From: Bacteroides sp.
Lineage (GTDB): Bacteria; Bacillota; Clostridia; Oscillospirales; Ruminococcaceae
Assembly (NCBI GenBank): GCA_023663265.1
Contig: JAMPHV010000011.1
Span: forward strand, 1 to 48,614
Direction: 5' to 3'
DNA: 48,614 nucleotides
Shown in pieces: positions 25,069 to 38,200 of the stretch. Positions within the stretch are counted from its first letter, which is position 1; the number at the start of each line of letters is the position of its first letter. A model generated the notes under the pieces. The model saw nothing but the letters and a program-made list of their open reading frames with translations, had not been told where the DNA came from and made no database searches. Both the position numbers and the translations under genes were made by a program.

Positions 25069-27537
25069 TCAAGTGTTCATTCCGAGATCGAAGCAGCTCA
25101 TGACTCCCAATCTTCTTCTGAAGCCGTCCGACGTCAAAGGCTTTGTAAGGCTGTCCTTGCCGACGGTCACGGTGTAGCTGCCGCTGAAATCAAAGAAGTT
25201 GTCCGAGAAAACGCAGTCGCAGTCCTTAAGGTCCAGCATTACCCCTTTGGCAAAGGCGCGGCTTTTGAGCTTAAGTATATAGCTCCTGCCGGTCTCCTCG
25301 ATGGCAAGTGAAAAATCGGGGGGCAAAAACTCGAACGCCTTGGGGCGGACGAAAATAGAGGTGCCTCTTGAAAGCTCCCTATCGTCTGCGGAAAAGCTGT
25401 ATTCGAGAAAGCAGGAACGCTTGTTTTCCTTGGAGCTCAGCTCCGCGGAAAGATCGAGGGAAGCCGCGAGACGGGAGGCAAGGGGCTCGACCTCCGCCTC
25501 ACATTCGCCGCTCTTTATTCTTCCGCCGCTGTTTTTACGCAGCGACCACCTAAGGGTCCCCTTGACTTTTTCGGTCGTTTCGTTGGAGATGTGTAATTGA
25601 ACGTCGTTCAAGCTTTCGTCAAGGCAGGAAACGAGAACGGGGGCGTAAAAACGCTTCGCCGCGTAGTAAAGCGCTTTTTCCCGCCCGAAGTAGTCCACCG
25701 CCGACCAGGAGATAACGGGGTCGCTGTCGTTAAACTGCCAAAAAAGACTGCCCATGCACTTTCCTCTTTTTCTCCGCATATGTTCTGCGTTGAGCCGTAT
25801 GGATTCCGCCTGCACGAGCTGGGTAGCGTAGATCATTTCTTCAAAGCTTTTCGGGGTGCGGCACATCTGAGCCACGTAAAACAACAGCTTTTCGTTGCCC
25901 ATTGTGCATTTTTGGTGCGCCTCCATAACGGGAGAGCACAGGTCAAGGTCCTTTTTTCGGGCAAAGGCGTTTATTGTTTTTATCGAGGGGAGGGATTCAA
26001 AGCCAAATTCCGAGCAGAAGGGAAAATCAAATTTCCGAAATTCCTCCAGCGGCTTGAAGCCGTGCCATACAGCCCAAAAATGCTGGTCGCCCCTGCCGCT
26101 GTCGGAGCTGCCCTTAAAGCACTCTCCGCCGTACAGTCCTCCGCCCGAGGAGGGGGAGGAGGGCCAGTAGAAGCGATCGGGGTCGTATTCCTTTAAGGCG
26201 GCGGGGATTATTTTTTCAAAGAGCTCAACGTAATCTCTCTTGGCTTCCTCGTCCTCGGGAACGCCCCAGCCCTCCCACATGCTTTCTATCTCGTTGTTTC
26301 CGCACCACAGACCGAGGCAGGCGTGGCTGCGGATACGTTTTATATTGTCCCTCAGCTCCGCCTTTATCGAAGCGGCAAGCTGGGGGGTGAGCCTGTACGC
26401 GGCGCAGGCAAACATAAAGTCCTGCCACAGCACCAAGCCCGATTCGTCGCAGCAGTCCAAAAAATGATCGTCGGGGTATACGCCGCCGCCCCATATCCTT
26501 ATGCAGTTGAAGTTGGCTTTTATGCACTGTCTGAGCATGGTCTCGGTGCGTTTCTCGGTGATATTGGGCAGTATCTGATCCTCGGGGATAAGGTCCGCGC
26601 CCATGGCAAAAATTTCCGTTCCGTTGCAGACGAAGCAGAATTTCCCGCTCTTTTCGTCGCTGCGCACGGTAAGCTCGCGGAAGCCGATCCTTTCCTCCAG
26701 CCTGTCTATTACCCTGTCTTCCTCAAGGAGAGTAAAGCGCACCCGTTGGAGCGGCTGTTTTCCGTAGCCCCTCACGTTCCACAAGGGGGGATTCTCTATC
26801 TCGAAGGTCAGCTTGCCGCATTGATGAACGGGCTTTCTTGAAACAAGGCTTCTGCCGTCGGACAGCTCGATCTCGGTGAGAAGCTGAACGGGCTTTATCA
26901 CAAACGCCCTAAGCTCGGGGGTAACGGTGAGGGTAAGCTTTTTGAAGCCGTCCTTAAATTCCTGCTTATAATAAGCTCCGCTTATCTCGCAGACCGATTT
27001 TCCCACCAGCTCCGCCTTGCGCCAAACGCCCATATCGGGAAGCTGCATTCCCCAGTCCCAGCCGTACATATAGTGCGCTTTGCGGATATGCTGGTAGCCG
27101 GGGACCGTTCCCTCTACGCCGTAAAGCGGACGCTCCCTAAATTTCTCCTCGGCATGGACAAGAGGAGAAAATATCTTTATCCTCAAGACGTTCAAGCCTT
27201 TTTTCAGCAGATTTTTCACGTCGTGCTCGTAGGTAACGAACATATTGTCGGCGGTGAACAGAATATCATTGTTTAAGTAGACCTCCGCGACGGTGTCCAC
27301 GCCGTGGAGCCGCAAAAACACCTTGTCCTCCTTAAACAGCTCTCCCTCCGGCTCAAACTCGCAGATGAACTCGCAGTCCCGTCGGCTGAGCTCCAATGCT
27401 TCGTACTGGTTTTCGCCGTAATAGGGATCGTCGAGCTTTCCGTTTGAAAGGAGAGTTTGATACATTGAAACGGGGAAGCCCTTGCAGGGAAGAGTTTCGC
27501 CGTTATATTTCATTTTCCAGTTTTTATTGAGAAGCAT
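25069..27537 (-). CDS. Beta-mannosidase, GH2 family
   Basis: Removes terminal beta-1,4-mannose from mannan oligosaccharides or N-glycan cores. 822 aa, no signal peptide, so cytoplasmic; substrates must be imported. N-terminal sugar-binding and Ig-like domains precede the TIM barrel (about 290-650). CIRIWGGGVYPDDHFLDCCD is the GH2 mannosidase segment. Catalytic residues: Glu416 in WCGNNEIE (acid/base) and Glu510 in SEFGFES (nucleophile). RBS AAGGA 9 nt upstream, own promoter. It shares no visible operon partner; no mannoside transporter is in the window. Confidence 0.92.
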   Translation of the reverse strand: MLLNKNWKMKYNGETLPCKGFPVSMYQTLLSNGKLDDPYYGENQYEALELSRRDCEFICEFEPEGELFKEDKVFLRLHGVDTVAEVYLNNDILFTADNMFVTYEHDVKNLLKKGLNVLRIKIFSPLVHAEEKFRERPLYGVEGTVPGYQHIRKAHYMYGWDWGMQLPDMGVWRKAELVGKSVCEISGAYYKQEFKDGFKKLTLTVTPELRAFVIKPVQLLTEIELSDGRSLVSRKPVHQCGKLTFEIENPPLWNVRGYGKQPLQRVRFTLLEEDRVIDRLEERIGFRELTVRSDEKSGKFCFVCNGTEIFAMGADLIPEDQILPNITEKRTETMLRQCIKANFNCIRIWGGGVYPDDHFLDCCDESGLVLWQDFMFACAAYRLTPQLAASIKAELRDNIKRIRSHACLGLWCGNNEIESMWEGWGVPEDEEAKRDYVELFEKIIPAALKEYDPDRFYWPSSPSSGGGLYGGECFKGSSDSGRGDQHFWAVWHGFKPLEEFRKFDFPFCSEFGFESLPSIKTINAFARKKDLDLCSPVMEAHQKCTMGNEKLLFYVAQMCRTPKSFEEMIYATQLVQAESIRLNAEHMRRKRGKCMGSLFWQFNDSDPVISWSAVDYFGREKALYYAAKRFYAPVLVSCLDESLNDVQLHISNETTEKVKGTLRWSLRKNSGGRIKSGECEAEVEPLASRLAASLDLSAELSSKENKRSCFLEYSFSADDRELSRGTSIFVRPKAFEFLPPDFSLAIEETGRSYILKLKSRAFAKGVMLDLKDCDCVFSDNFFDFSGSYTVTVGKDSLTKPLTSDGFRRRLGVMSCFDLGMNT

Positions 27538-27573
27538 GGCGGTGATCCTTTCTTATGAAGCGTTTCTTTATCA

Positions 27574-27602
27574 ATTATAAAGCATTTTAGAGGGATAGTC
27601 AA
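27574..27602 (-). promoter_or_regulatory. Sigma-A promoter of the beta-mannosidase gene
   Basis: On the minus strand: TTGACT (27602-27597), 17-nt spacer, TATAAT (27579-27574). About 37 nt from the ATG. Confidence 0.8.
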
Positions 27603-27642
27603 CAGCAACGGCAGGAATTTGTCAAAAAAATACGTAAAAATA

Positions 27643-27671
27643 TTGCATTTTGGCGTCAAAGGTGCTATAAT
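27643..27671 (+). promoter_or_regulatory. Sigma-A promoter of asnS
   Basis: TTGCAT (27643-27648), 17-nt spacer, TATAAT (27666-27671). The start near 27678 is 66 nt before the asnS ATG, too short a leader for a T-box, and none was seen. Confidence 0.7.
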
Positions 27672-27743
27672 AAACTTAAATATGATTGTTTACCGTAATT
27701 TTAATTGACTACTGCAACGTATAAAGAGAAAGGAAAAAGGAAA

Positions 27744-29135
27744 ATGCAGAGAATTTTAATATCGGAGCTATACAGAAATACCCCCGAAAACGGCGCGGAG
27801 CTCACGGTGAGCGGCTGGGTAAGGACGGTAAGAGGAAGCAAGGCGTTCGGCTTTATGGAGCTTTCGGACGGCAGCGGATTTAAGGGCGTTCAGGTGGTTT
27901 TCGAGGAGGAAAGGGTCGATAACTTTAAGGAGCTGAGCAAGCTGGGCGTGGGCAGCGCGGTGACCGTCAAGGGGACGCTGCTCTTGACCCCCGAGGCTAA
28001 GCAGCCCTTTGAAATACATGCCGACAAGGTGGAGACAGAGGGATTGGCTCCCTCCGATTATCCCCTGCAGAAGAAAAGGCACACTCTTGAGTATCTGCGC
28101 ACCATCTCTCATTTGAGGGCGAGGACCAATACCATAGGAGCCGTGCTCAGAGTAAGGAGCGCAGCGGCTTACGCCATACACAGCTTTTTTAATCAAAGAG
28201 GCTTTGTTTACGTGAACACGCCCATAATAACCGCCAGCGACTGCGAGGGCGCGGGCGAAATGTTCAGAGTTACCACTCTTGACCCTGCCGACCCTCCGAG
28301 AACGGAGAGCGGGGCGGTGGATTACAGCAAGGACTTTTTCGGAAAGCCCGCCAGCCTTACCGTATCGGGACAGCTCGAGGGCGAGGCAATGGCGATGGCG
28401 TTCGGACAGATATACACCTTCGGTCCCACCTTCCGCGCGGAAAACTCCAACACCACTAGGCACGCGGCGGAATTTTGGATGATCGAGCCCGAGATAGCCT
28501 TTGCGGACCTGCAGGACGATATGGACCTCGCAAGAGATATGATAAAATACGTTCTTAACGAGGTGTTGACCCTTTGTCCCGATGAAATGAGGTTCTTTAA
28601 CGATTTTTACGACAAGGAGCTTATACAGAGGCTAAAGGACATTATAAACAGCGACTTCGCCAAGGTGACCTATACCGAGGCGATAGAAATATTGGAGAAG
28701 CATAAGGATAAGTTCAAGTACCCCGTAAAGTGGGGAGTTGACCTCCAAACGGAGCACGAAAGATTTTTGACCGAGCAGGTGTACAAAAAGCCCCTTTTCG
28801 TGACCGATTATCCCAAGGAGATAAAGGCGTTTTATATGCGGCTCAACGACGACGGAAAAACCGTCGCGGCGGTCGATCTGCTGGTGCCCGGAGTGGGCGA
28901 GATAATCGGCGGAAGTCAGCGCGAGGAAAGGCTTGACGTGCTGCTCGCCCGTATGAGGGAGCTGGGCTTAAGAGAGGAGGACTACGGCTGGTACCTCGAT
29001 CTCAGAAGATACGGCGGCACCAAGCACGCGGGCTTCGGTCTCGGCTTCGAGCGGCTGATAATGTATATGACCTCCGTGGGCAATATACGCGACGTGCTGC
29101 CTTTCCCCAGAACCGTGGGGAACGCGGAGTATTGA
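27744..29135 (+). CDS. asnS: Asparaginyl-tRNA synthetase
   Basis: Class IIb synthetase charging tRNA-Asn. 463 aa from the ATG at 27744 (RBS AAAGGAAAAAGG), [20 protein letters not shown]; the earlier in-frame ATG at 27705 adds 13 unlike residues. OB-fold anticodon-binding domain at about 18-105 ([20 protein letters not shown]). Motif 2 [20 protein letters not shown] identifies it as AsnRS rather than AspRS, and motif 3 is [14 protein letters not shown] near the C terminus. Confidence 0.96.
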   Translation: MQRILISELYRNTPENGAELTVSGWVRTVRGSKAFGFMELSDGSGFKGVQVVFEEERVDNFKELSKLGVGSAVTVKGTLLLTPEAKQPFEIHADKVETEGLAPSDYPLQKKRHTLEYLRTISHLRARTNTIGAVLRVRSAAAYAIHSFFNQRGFVYVNTPIITASDCEGAGEMFRVTTLDPADPPRTESGAVDYSKDFFGKPASLTVSGQLEGEAMAMAFGQIYTFGPTFRAENSNTTRHAAEFWMIEPEIAFADLQDDMDLARDMIKYVLNEVLTLCPDEMRFFNDFYDKELIQRLKDIINSDFAKVTYTEAIEILEKHKDKFKYPVKWGVDLQTEHERFLTEQVYKKPLFVTDYPKEIKAFYMRLNDDGKTVAAVDLLVPGVGEIIGGSQREERLDVLLARMRELGLREEDYGWYLDLRRYGGTKHAGFGLGFERLIMYMTSVGNIRDVLPFPRTVGNAEY

Positions 29136-29183
29136 TCCACCTTTTTGATCGTCCGTCAAATCAGGACGTTTATCTATATCGGC

Positions 29184-29222
29184 TATAATACCAATTGAAG
29201 CGCGCTTCCCGACCTGCGCTTC
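29184..29222 (+). promoter_or_regulatory. Candidate -10 and 5' hairpin before the giant surface-protein gene
   Basis: TATAAT at 29184-29189 has no good -35 at 17 bp (TCAGGA). It is followed by GAAGCGC/GCGCTTC (29197-29222 region), a 7-bp hairpin that would sit at the 5' end of the transcript. In the same gap a weak stem CGTCC/GGACG follows the asnS stop. An unusual or activator-dependent promoter is possible. Confidence 0.3.
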
Positions 29223-29247
29223 AAAAGGGAAAGGAATGGTTATCCCA

Positions 29248-32200
29248 ATGAAAAAGTTCATTTCGTTACTTGTTGCTTTTGCCATTACGCTTAACTTTAT
29301 TTGCGTTCAAGTGGCGGCGGAAGATGAAAATTATTCGGGCGATTCCGCAAGCGGAACCTATAAATGGTCCTTTGACCCCGCAAGCGGAACCCTACAGTTT
29401 GATATTTACGGAAACGGTCTTTGGGTCGATAGTTTTTCTTCGCCCGACGAGGTTCCGTGGGCTCCTTTCCGCGAGCTTATAACAAATGTGTACACGGGAA
29501 CAAATAATATCTGGGAGATAGGCTCCTACGCGTTTTACGGCTGCACGCAGCTGACTCAGATACCGTTTTTAGGGTACACCGCCAACACGATAAAGATCGG
29601 CGACCACGCCTTTGAGGACTGCTCCGGCTTTACCGATCTTGACATATATCAGGACGTGGAGCTTGGGAATTATGTTTTCAAGGGTTGCGACAATCTTTCC
29701 TCCGTAAGGCTGGGCGACGGTGTAAGAGATATGGGTATAGGCGTGTTCAAGGATTGTACCGCTCTGACCTCGGCAGATATCGACAGCAGCTTTATTACCG
29801 AGGTGGGAGACGGAACGTTCGAGGGCTGCACCTCTCTCGCGGACGTCGATATCCCGAGCGGGACCGCGTCTATAGGTATCGAAGCCTTTAAGGACTGTAA
29901 AAATCTTCCCTCCGTCGACCTCCCGAGAAGCCTCGGCAGCATCGGCACGGGCGCGTTCAGCGGCTGCGAAAGCCTCGACGGCGTAAGAGTTCCCGACAGC
30001 GTGACCGAAATGGGAACCAACGTTTTTGAAAACTGCTCTTCTCTTGCCGAGCTTGTCCTGCCCGCGGGCATTACCGAGATCGGGGACAGTATGTTTTACG
30101 GCGACGCGGCTTTGGCGAGCATCGAGATTCCCGAGGGAGTTACCAAAATAGGAGATTTTGCCTTTTACGGCTGCGCCTCGCTGACGGAAGCGAAGCTTCC
30201 CGCAGGAGTTACCGAGATAGGCAACTCGGCGTTTTACGCCTGCACGGGCATTACCGAGATGATACTTCCCGCCTCTGTTCTGACGGTGGGCGACTTTGCC
30301 TTTAACGGGTGCAGCAATCTGAAAGCCGTGTTTGTTCCCGAGGGAGCGGCCATTGAGGGCTCCAATATGGTTTCCATGGAAACCACCTATCACGTTACCT
30401 ACAAGGATACCGCGGACGGCGTTGAGATAGTTTCCATAGCGGGCGGCACGAGCGCCGCCGACAAGGTGAATATTCCCTCGGAGATAAACGGAAAGCCGGT
30501 TACCGCCGTTGATTCGGCTTACCACGGCTTGGTGTCGCAGGATCACAGTCACGTAATAGTCGGCGGAGTTTGTACGATATGCGGTCAGTCGGGCGGCGAA
30601 AGCGGGACCGCGAGCTGGTCCATAACCGAGGACGGCACGCTTGTAATAAGCCCGATCGGAGCCGACGGCGGCAGAATGGCGGATTACACCGATACCGCTC
30701 TGCCCGATTGGTACAGCAGAAAGGACGAAATAAAAAAGCTTCAGATAAGAAGCGGCGTTACATATCTCGGAAACTACGCCTTTAAGGATTTAAATATCGA
30801 AGAAATAATTATCCCCTCGGGCGTTATGACCATGGGCAACAACGTTTTCAACGGCGTTCAGACGGCAAACACCACCGTGTGGATACCCGAAAGCGTTAAC
30901 TCGGTAGGCGAAAAGCTTTTCGAGGGCAGCAACATAACCATGGTGCTTTATCCCTCATCTCTCGAGGCGGCGCACGGCTTGCCCGAGAACGCGGTAAAAG
31001 CAAAATACGTTGACGACGGCGACGTTATAAGAATAACAGAGGTAGACGACAAGGGCTATACGGGAACAACATATACCTTCCCTCCCGCGGATTTGCAGGG
31101 CAAGCCCGTTATACCCGGCACTCACAACCATAATTTTGACAGCGAATACGGCTCCTGCACCATATGCGGCATAACGGGCGGCAATATAGGGAAAGCCGAT
31201 TCCAAGGACGCGTATTGGTACTGGTCGGACGAAAACTCAACTCTTTTCGTTCTCGCCAAGGAGGGCGTGACAAGCCCCGCAATAAAGGATTTCACCGCTC
31301 CCGTGGTGGTAAGCCCTCCCTCCGAGACCGAGGGGAGCAACCCGTGGGTAAGGCTGCTTAAGGAAACGGGAAAGGACGTTTTAAATCTCAGCATCAGCGG
31401 AAAGATCACCGAAATAGGCGATTACGCTTTCCAGGGGCTTACGAAAATAACCAAGGCGACCATTCCCCAGGCGGCAAAAATAATAGGCGATCACGCCTTT
31501 GAGGACTGCCGTCTTTTGGAAGAGGTGACCTTCCCCGACGGCGTTACGGAAATAGGCGAATCCGCCTTTAAAAACTGCAACAAAATTTACGGCATACAGC
31601 TTCCCGAAAGCGTCACGACTATCGGAAAGGACGCGTTCATGGGCTGCTCCCAGCTTAATCAGATCGCATATCCGAGCGGCGCGAGCGCTTCCGTAGCCGA
31701 CTCGGGCGCGACCATACCCGGAGAGACGTTTAAGTTAGAATACCGCGCCTATGCCTCCGACCCCGACAACAAGGTCGAGATCACAAAAATACTTCCCGGT
31801 ATCGGCAACACCTTTGTTACCGTTCCCGAATATATCTGCGGCAAGGAGGTCGTTTTCGTTGAGGAAAGCTCCCGCGAGCTGGTCAACAAAAACACCTGCC
31901 CTCACAAGTTTATCGACCCCAACACCAATATCTGCCTGATATGCGGAAACATTCAGGGCGACGCCAGCGAGGACCTGGACGGAGCGGTGGAATGGAAGTT
32001 TGAAAACGGAGTTCTTACGATTTGGGGAAGCGGCAGGATGCAGGACTTCACCAACACCAAGAACCCCCCTTGGGAGGCGCATCTTCCCAATATTTACGAG
32101 ATAGTTATAGCGGACGGAGTTCGGTCTATCGGCGCGTACGCCTTTGACGGCGCGCAGAATCTTACCTCCGTTTCGATCCCGAACAGCGTTACCGAGATAG

Positions 32201-35200
32201 GCGGTCATGCCTTTGCGCACTGTATCGGGCTTAAGGAGATAACCATACCTCATACCGTCGCCAAGTTAGGCAGCGACGTGTTCGAGGGCTACTCCGACAT
32301 TCTCAAGGTGACCATGCCGCACAGTCTGTATTCCGCTTATAAGGATATACTCTTTACAACGGGCGGCACAAACGCCGTGGTGCTTTTCTATGACGGCACG
32401 CAGATCGTCGGCGCCAGCATCGAGGGGACCTATAACGGTCCGAGAGTGCTTATGCCAAGCGGGTTCGAGCTGTCCGATACCCACGAGCACTGCTTCAAGC
32501 TCAGCGACAGGACCTGTATTCTCTGCGGCACTATCGGCGGCTTCTGCGGCACTCCCGAGCAGAGACCCTATGCGGAATGGGCTTTCGACACGCTGAACGG
32601 AGAGCTTAAGATAAGCGGCGAGGGAGCCGTTACCTCTACCCCGTGGATCGATCTTTACAAGAATCAGATAAGAAGAGTGGAGATAGGGGACGAGATCACT
32701 TCTCTGTGCGACAATGCTTTTAAGGACTGCGCAAACCTTTCCTATGTGACCATAGGAAATTATTCAAAGATGGAAAGCATCGGCGCAAGCGCTTTCAGCG
32801 GCTGCACAAAGCTTACCGATATCCTGCTGCCGCCCAATCTCAGGACCTTGGGGAGCAAGGCGTTTGAAAATACGGGGCTCAGCGGAATGATCGTTCTGCC
32901 CAACAACGTTGCAAGCGTTGCCGCGGATTCCTTTGCGGGCTGCGGCGGTATCACCGCTCTTGCGGCGCACAATAATCTTGCCGTAAGCACCGATCCCTCC
33001 CAATGGGAGCTTCCCAACGAGACAGCGGCTATTTTGGCTTACGACGGCAACGTTATCAAGGGAATATATGTTCCCAACGGTCACGAAAACGTTACGGTAA
33101 ATATCCCCTCTCAGATACTGGAGTGGAAGATAACCGATATAAGCAACAGCCAGGAAAGCACCAACGGAGACAGCCATTCCAAGATAATCGGCGTTGTGCT
33201 CCCCGACAGCATCACCGCTATCAACGACAACGCTTTTTCGGGCTTCACAAACCTCAGTCAGCTCAATATACCCTCGGGTGTTCAGTATATCGGAAGAGCG
33301 GCATTTTCTCATACCGCATTGGTAAGCGTCAACATTCCCGACGGGATCACCGAGATACCCTACGAGGCTTTTCTCGATTGTCCCAATCTTAAAAACGTAA
33401 GGCTTCCCGAGGGTCTGCAGGCTATCCGAAGCAGCGCCTTTGAGTCCTGCAACCAGCTGGAGGAGCTTACGATACCCGAATCGGTAACGCTTATCGGCGA
33501 TCTGGTATTTGCGGGCTGCACAAGTCTCGGCAAGCTTGTTATACCCTTCGGAGTGCAGGAGATACTTTCCAACTCCTTTGCGGGCTGCTCGGGTCTCGAG
33601 GTGCTGGAAATACCCAAGCACTGCTTCAACGACGCTCTTGAACAGACCCTGGCTCCCAACCTTACCACCGTTATCGTTTACGACAGAATGTCAAGAGACG
33701 AAAGCAACGAGTTTGCGGAATACTATCCCGATCCCAACGGCGTTCCCGTGATAACGGGCGCGGTTTTGGGCAAGGAGGAGCGCTGGGACAACGACAACCT
33801 TGTCCGCTATCCCGTATGGAGCGGTCACGAGGACTGCTTCAACAGCAAGCGCAGATGCGTGCTTTGCGGACGGCAGGGCGGTATGTGCGGCAACAGCGCC
33901 ACATGGATATACAAGGACAACGAATACACCATAGTTATCACAGGCACGGGCGAAATGTGGGATATGATCGAGGGCGACAACCACTACGACGAAATGTGGT
34001 ACACCCTTAAGGACAGGGTCCAGAGAGTCGAAATAAACAGCGGTCTCGAATCCATAGGAGCCAACGCCTTTGCGGACTGCACGGACCTTAACACCGTCAT
34101 TGTTCCCGACACGGTAAGGACGATAGGCAGGAACGCTTTCGGAAGCAGCGAAAAGCTCGACACCGTTTCCATAGGAACGTCAAGCGCGCTGACCGAGATA
34201 GGCGAGGAAGCCTTTATAAACTGTACCGCTCTTGAAAACATCTCCCTGCCCCAGTCCCTTGAAACGGTAGGGAGCAAGGCGTTCAAGGACTGCACGGGTC
34301 TTAAGAGCATAACGATCCCCAATCTTGTAAGCTTTATCGGCTCCGAGGCGTTTAAGGGCTGCACAAGGCTTTCCGCAGCCAAGCTTCCCATATCCTTGAC
34401 CACCTTCGGCAATGAAGCATTTGCCTACTGCACTTCTCTTACCGAGATAGTGGTGCCGGTGGGAGTTACGGGCGGAACGGCTATATTCAAGGAGTGCAGA
34501 AACATCAAGTACGCGGTGATCCCTCAAAGCTTCAATGTGGAAAACTTCAACAACGAGGACCCCGCCGACCAGTCTCCGAGGACCGTTATCAAGTATAACG
34601 CCGATAACAGTATCGCAAGAATCACGGAGGCGAAGACCACTCTCACAAACGAGACCATAGTTATTCCCTCCGAGATCATGAACAACACGGTAAGAGAGAT
34701 ATCGAGAAACGCATTCTCCTATAACAGCACCTATAACGGAGAAAGCGCCAACGTTCAGCTTCCCGATACCCTTACCACCATTGACGATTACGCCTTTAAG
34801 GGCTGCACTTGGCTCAAGGAAATAAATATCCCCGACGTTAACGAGGTATCGAGTGGAGTTACCCATATAGGAAGGCAGGCGTTCGAGGGCTGCACCACGC
34901 TGACGGAGGTCGTAATACCCGACAGCGTAGAGTATTTGGGCAAGGAAGCCTTCCAAATGTGCACCAATTTGGAAAGCGTAACTCTTTCCGATTCTGTCAC
35001 GGTTTTGAGAGAATCGCTGTTCAACGGCTGCGCCAAGTTGGACCATGTCATCGTGCCCGACAGCGTAAAGGAGATAGAGGAGAAGGTCTTCGAGGACTGC
35101 GTGCGGCTTAAGTACGTCGTTCTTCCTTTCGGTATGAGGATCGACAGCACTATCAACTTTACCGCCTTTGACGGCTGCACCGAGCTTGCGGCTCTGTTCG

Positions 35201-38200
35201 CTCCCACCGCCGACGGAGATATCGACGACGAGACCGACGACGCGGAGGCGATAGTTACGGAGCGTGAGGCAAGGCAGAATAAGCTCCGCATTGCGGTTTA
35301 CAACAATAATAAGGAAGTATTTAAGGTAACGGACGGCACCACCACCGACCCGAGAAGCAGCCTGGAGGAGGTCCTTGAAATGCCCGAGGGCTTCACCCTG
35401 AGGCTTGATCCTCCTCACGTTGAATGCTTCAATATCCATAACCAGTGTATCCTTTGCGGCGACATGGGCGGCTGGTGCGGCGAGGACGCACAGTGGAAGC
35501 TGGATTCCGCAGGCACCCTCACCGTATGGGGCACAGGCGAGATCGACCACGACAACGCCAAGTACTACGGCACATGGGATAATTTCAGAAGCAGGATAAT
35601 GCGCTTGGAGATAGGCGAGGGCATTACCGTTATCGACGACAATGCCTTCAAGAGCTGCCGCCTTATCAGCGCACAGCTTCCCTCTACCCTTGAGGAAATA
35701 GGCGACCACGCTTTCAGCGACTGTATCGCACTCACCGAGATAAGCATTCCCAACAGCGTTATAAGCATAGGGGTCGGCGCCTTTGAGGGCGACCTTACCT
35801 TAAGGTCGGCGGAGCTGCCCAACAGCATAAGCCGCTTAAACAGCGACACCTTCAAGGGCTGTATCTCACTGGGCACAGTGAAGCTCCCCGAGGATTTAAG
35901 ATACGTTGAAACTGGCGTATTCAGCGGCTGCACGGCGCTTACCACAATAGAGCTGCCCTTGAATACCACCCGCGTTTCGGAGGAAGCGTTCAAGGACTGC
36001 GTAAACCTTACTTATATAGTAGCGCCCGACAGGTGCAATTATACCTTTGACGGCGACGAATTTGTCAATGCCACCTACTTCAAGTACAGATTAAAGGGCA
36101 GCGGCGTTGAGATCACCTATGCAAGACCCGGAAAAAATATCCACCACCTGGTGGTACCGAGAGAGATCGCGGGTTATCCCGTTGTAGCGATAGGCGACAA
36201 CGCTTTCTCACCCGAATACTCAAGCTATGCGAGAGCGCTCAGCGACGACGGAGAGGACGGACTTGTTTCCGTCGTTCTTCCCGACACCGTCACAGCGATA
36301 GGAAAGGAAGCGTATAAGGATAACGTTCAGCTTCAGAGAATAGTATTCGAGGGCAGAGTTACGACGATCGGCGATTCTGCGTTTGAAAACTGCGTTGCTC
36401 TTGTGGAGGCTGCGCTTCCCGATTCGGTAGTATCTATAGGAAACAGAGCGTTTTACAATTGCGTGAGCCTAAGGACCATACCTCTTTACGAGGGACTTGA
36501 AACAATAGGCAGCCAAGCCTTTGAGGGCTGCAGTTTTGACAGATCGGTCATCATTGTTCCGAGCACTGTTCGCGAAATGGGCGAAAACGCTTTCGGAAGC
36601 GTGGCGAATACCGCCGTTATAGCAATATCGGAGGGACTTGCCGAAAACTACGATTATTCGGGCGACAACTGCGGATATTTGGTATACCGCGTTATGAGCG
36701 ACGGCGTCAAGTCCGTCATGAAAGCCAAGTTAGGCGACGGCATGACGACTATCACCGTGCCAAATGTGATGAACGTTCACCCGAATCACGAGCATTGCTG
36801 GGTAAACGGTCCCAACAGCCTGTGCGCGCTTTGCAATTTTGCGGGCGGAAGCTGCGGCGGCGATGAGACCGTAGACGGAAACAACGCGTTCTGGAGAATA
36901 GACAGGAATACGGGGACGCTCTATATCGAGGGAAGCGGAGAGCTGAGGGATTATTTGGGCGACGAGACCGCTCCCTGGCTTGCACCCGAGCTCAGAGACA
37001 CCATTAGAGCAATAGTGATAGAGGACGGTATCACAAGCGTTTCCGCAAACGCATTCCTGCACTGTGAAAACGTTAAGACCGCTTCCATTCCCGATTCCGT
37101 TTCGGAAATAGGCGAAAACGCGTTCCTGGGCTGCACCTCTCTCACCGAGATAAGCATACCCGAGGGCGTGACCGAGATCAAGGAGAACACCTTTAACGGC
37201 TGTTCGGCGCTTAAAAACGCGGACCTGCCCGATTCCGTCGGATATATCGCTTCGGGCGCCTTTGTCGGCTGCGGTTCCCTTTCCTGCATAGAATTGGGCG
37301 ACAACGACGTTCTGATAGCGGACGACGCTTTCAGCGGAACGCTGGATTATATCGCGGCGGGCAACAACGCCAAGATAAATCTCGGAAACTACAATATATT
37401 CAGATATGTGCCCGTTGAAAACGGCGTCAAGATAGTAAAGGCACAGCTTGGCGGAAACAGGTCCGAGCTTAAGTTCCCCGCCGCCGTTGACGGAAAGCCC
37501 GTTGTGGCTGTGGGCGGAAACGTTGTGGACGGCTACACGGCGGGAATAAAGCAGATAACGCTTCAAGAGGGTATCGGGGAAATAGAGGGCGGCGCCTTTA
37601 AGGGCTGCACCGATCTTACTTATCTTACTCTTCCGAAATCCTTGAAAACAATAGGCAGCGGAGCGTTTTCCGAGTGTACCTCGCTGACCTCCCTCAATCT
37701 CAATAACGGATTGGAGACTATCGGAGCGAACGCGTTCAGCGGCTGCGACAGTCTGATCAAGGTAAAGCTTCCTCATACCGTTACGGAGGCGGGCAACGGA
37801 GCTTTCTCGGACTGCGGAAGACTGGAAACTATCTACGCGTCCGAAAAAACCGTTATCAACCGTAATTATTTCCCCGAAACAACTCTTGTAAGATACAACG
37901 ATCAGGAGCACATAATAAGGGCAAGCTTGGGCAGCGGAAGAAGCACAATCGACAAGAACGGCATGGAGGTAGACCCCGACCACGAGCATTGCTGGTATCA
38001 GGGCGTGTGTCTGCTGTGCAACGACAGCGGCGGACTTTGCGGAAGCGGTCTTTTGTGGTCGCTTAACGACGGAGTGCTTGTAATAGAGCGCCGCGAGGGA
38101 CTCGGAGCTACGGACAGCGACACGGGCGAAATGTACGATTTCGGCAGCGCCAACCCAACGCCTTGGGGAGACAGAGCGGGAGAGATCACCAAGCTTATTA

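Noticed and set aside
27678-27743. T-box riboswitch before asnS
   Set aside because: The leader is only about 66 nt and lacks the T-box sequence and a terminator.
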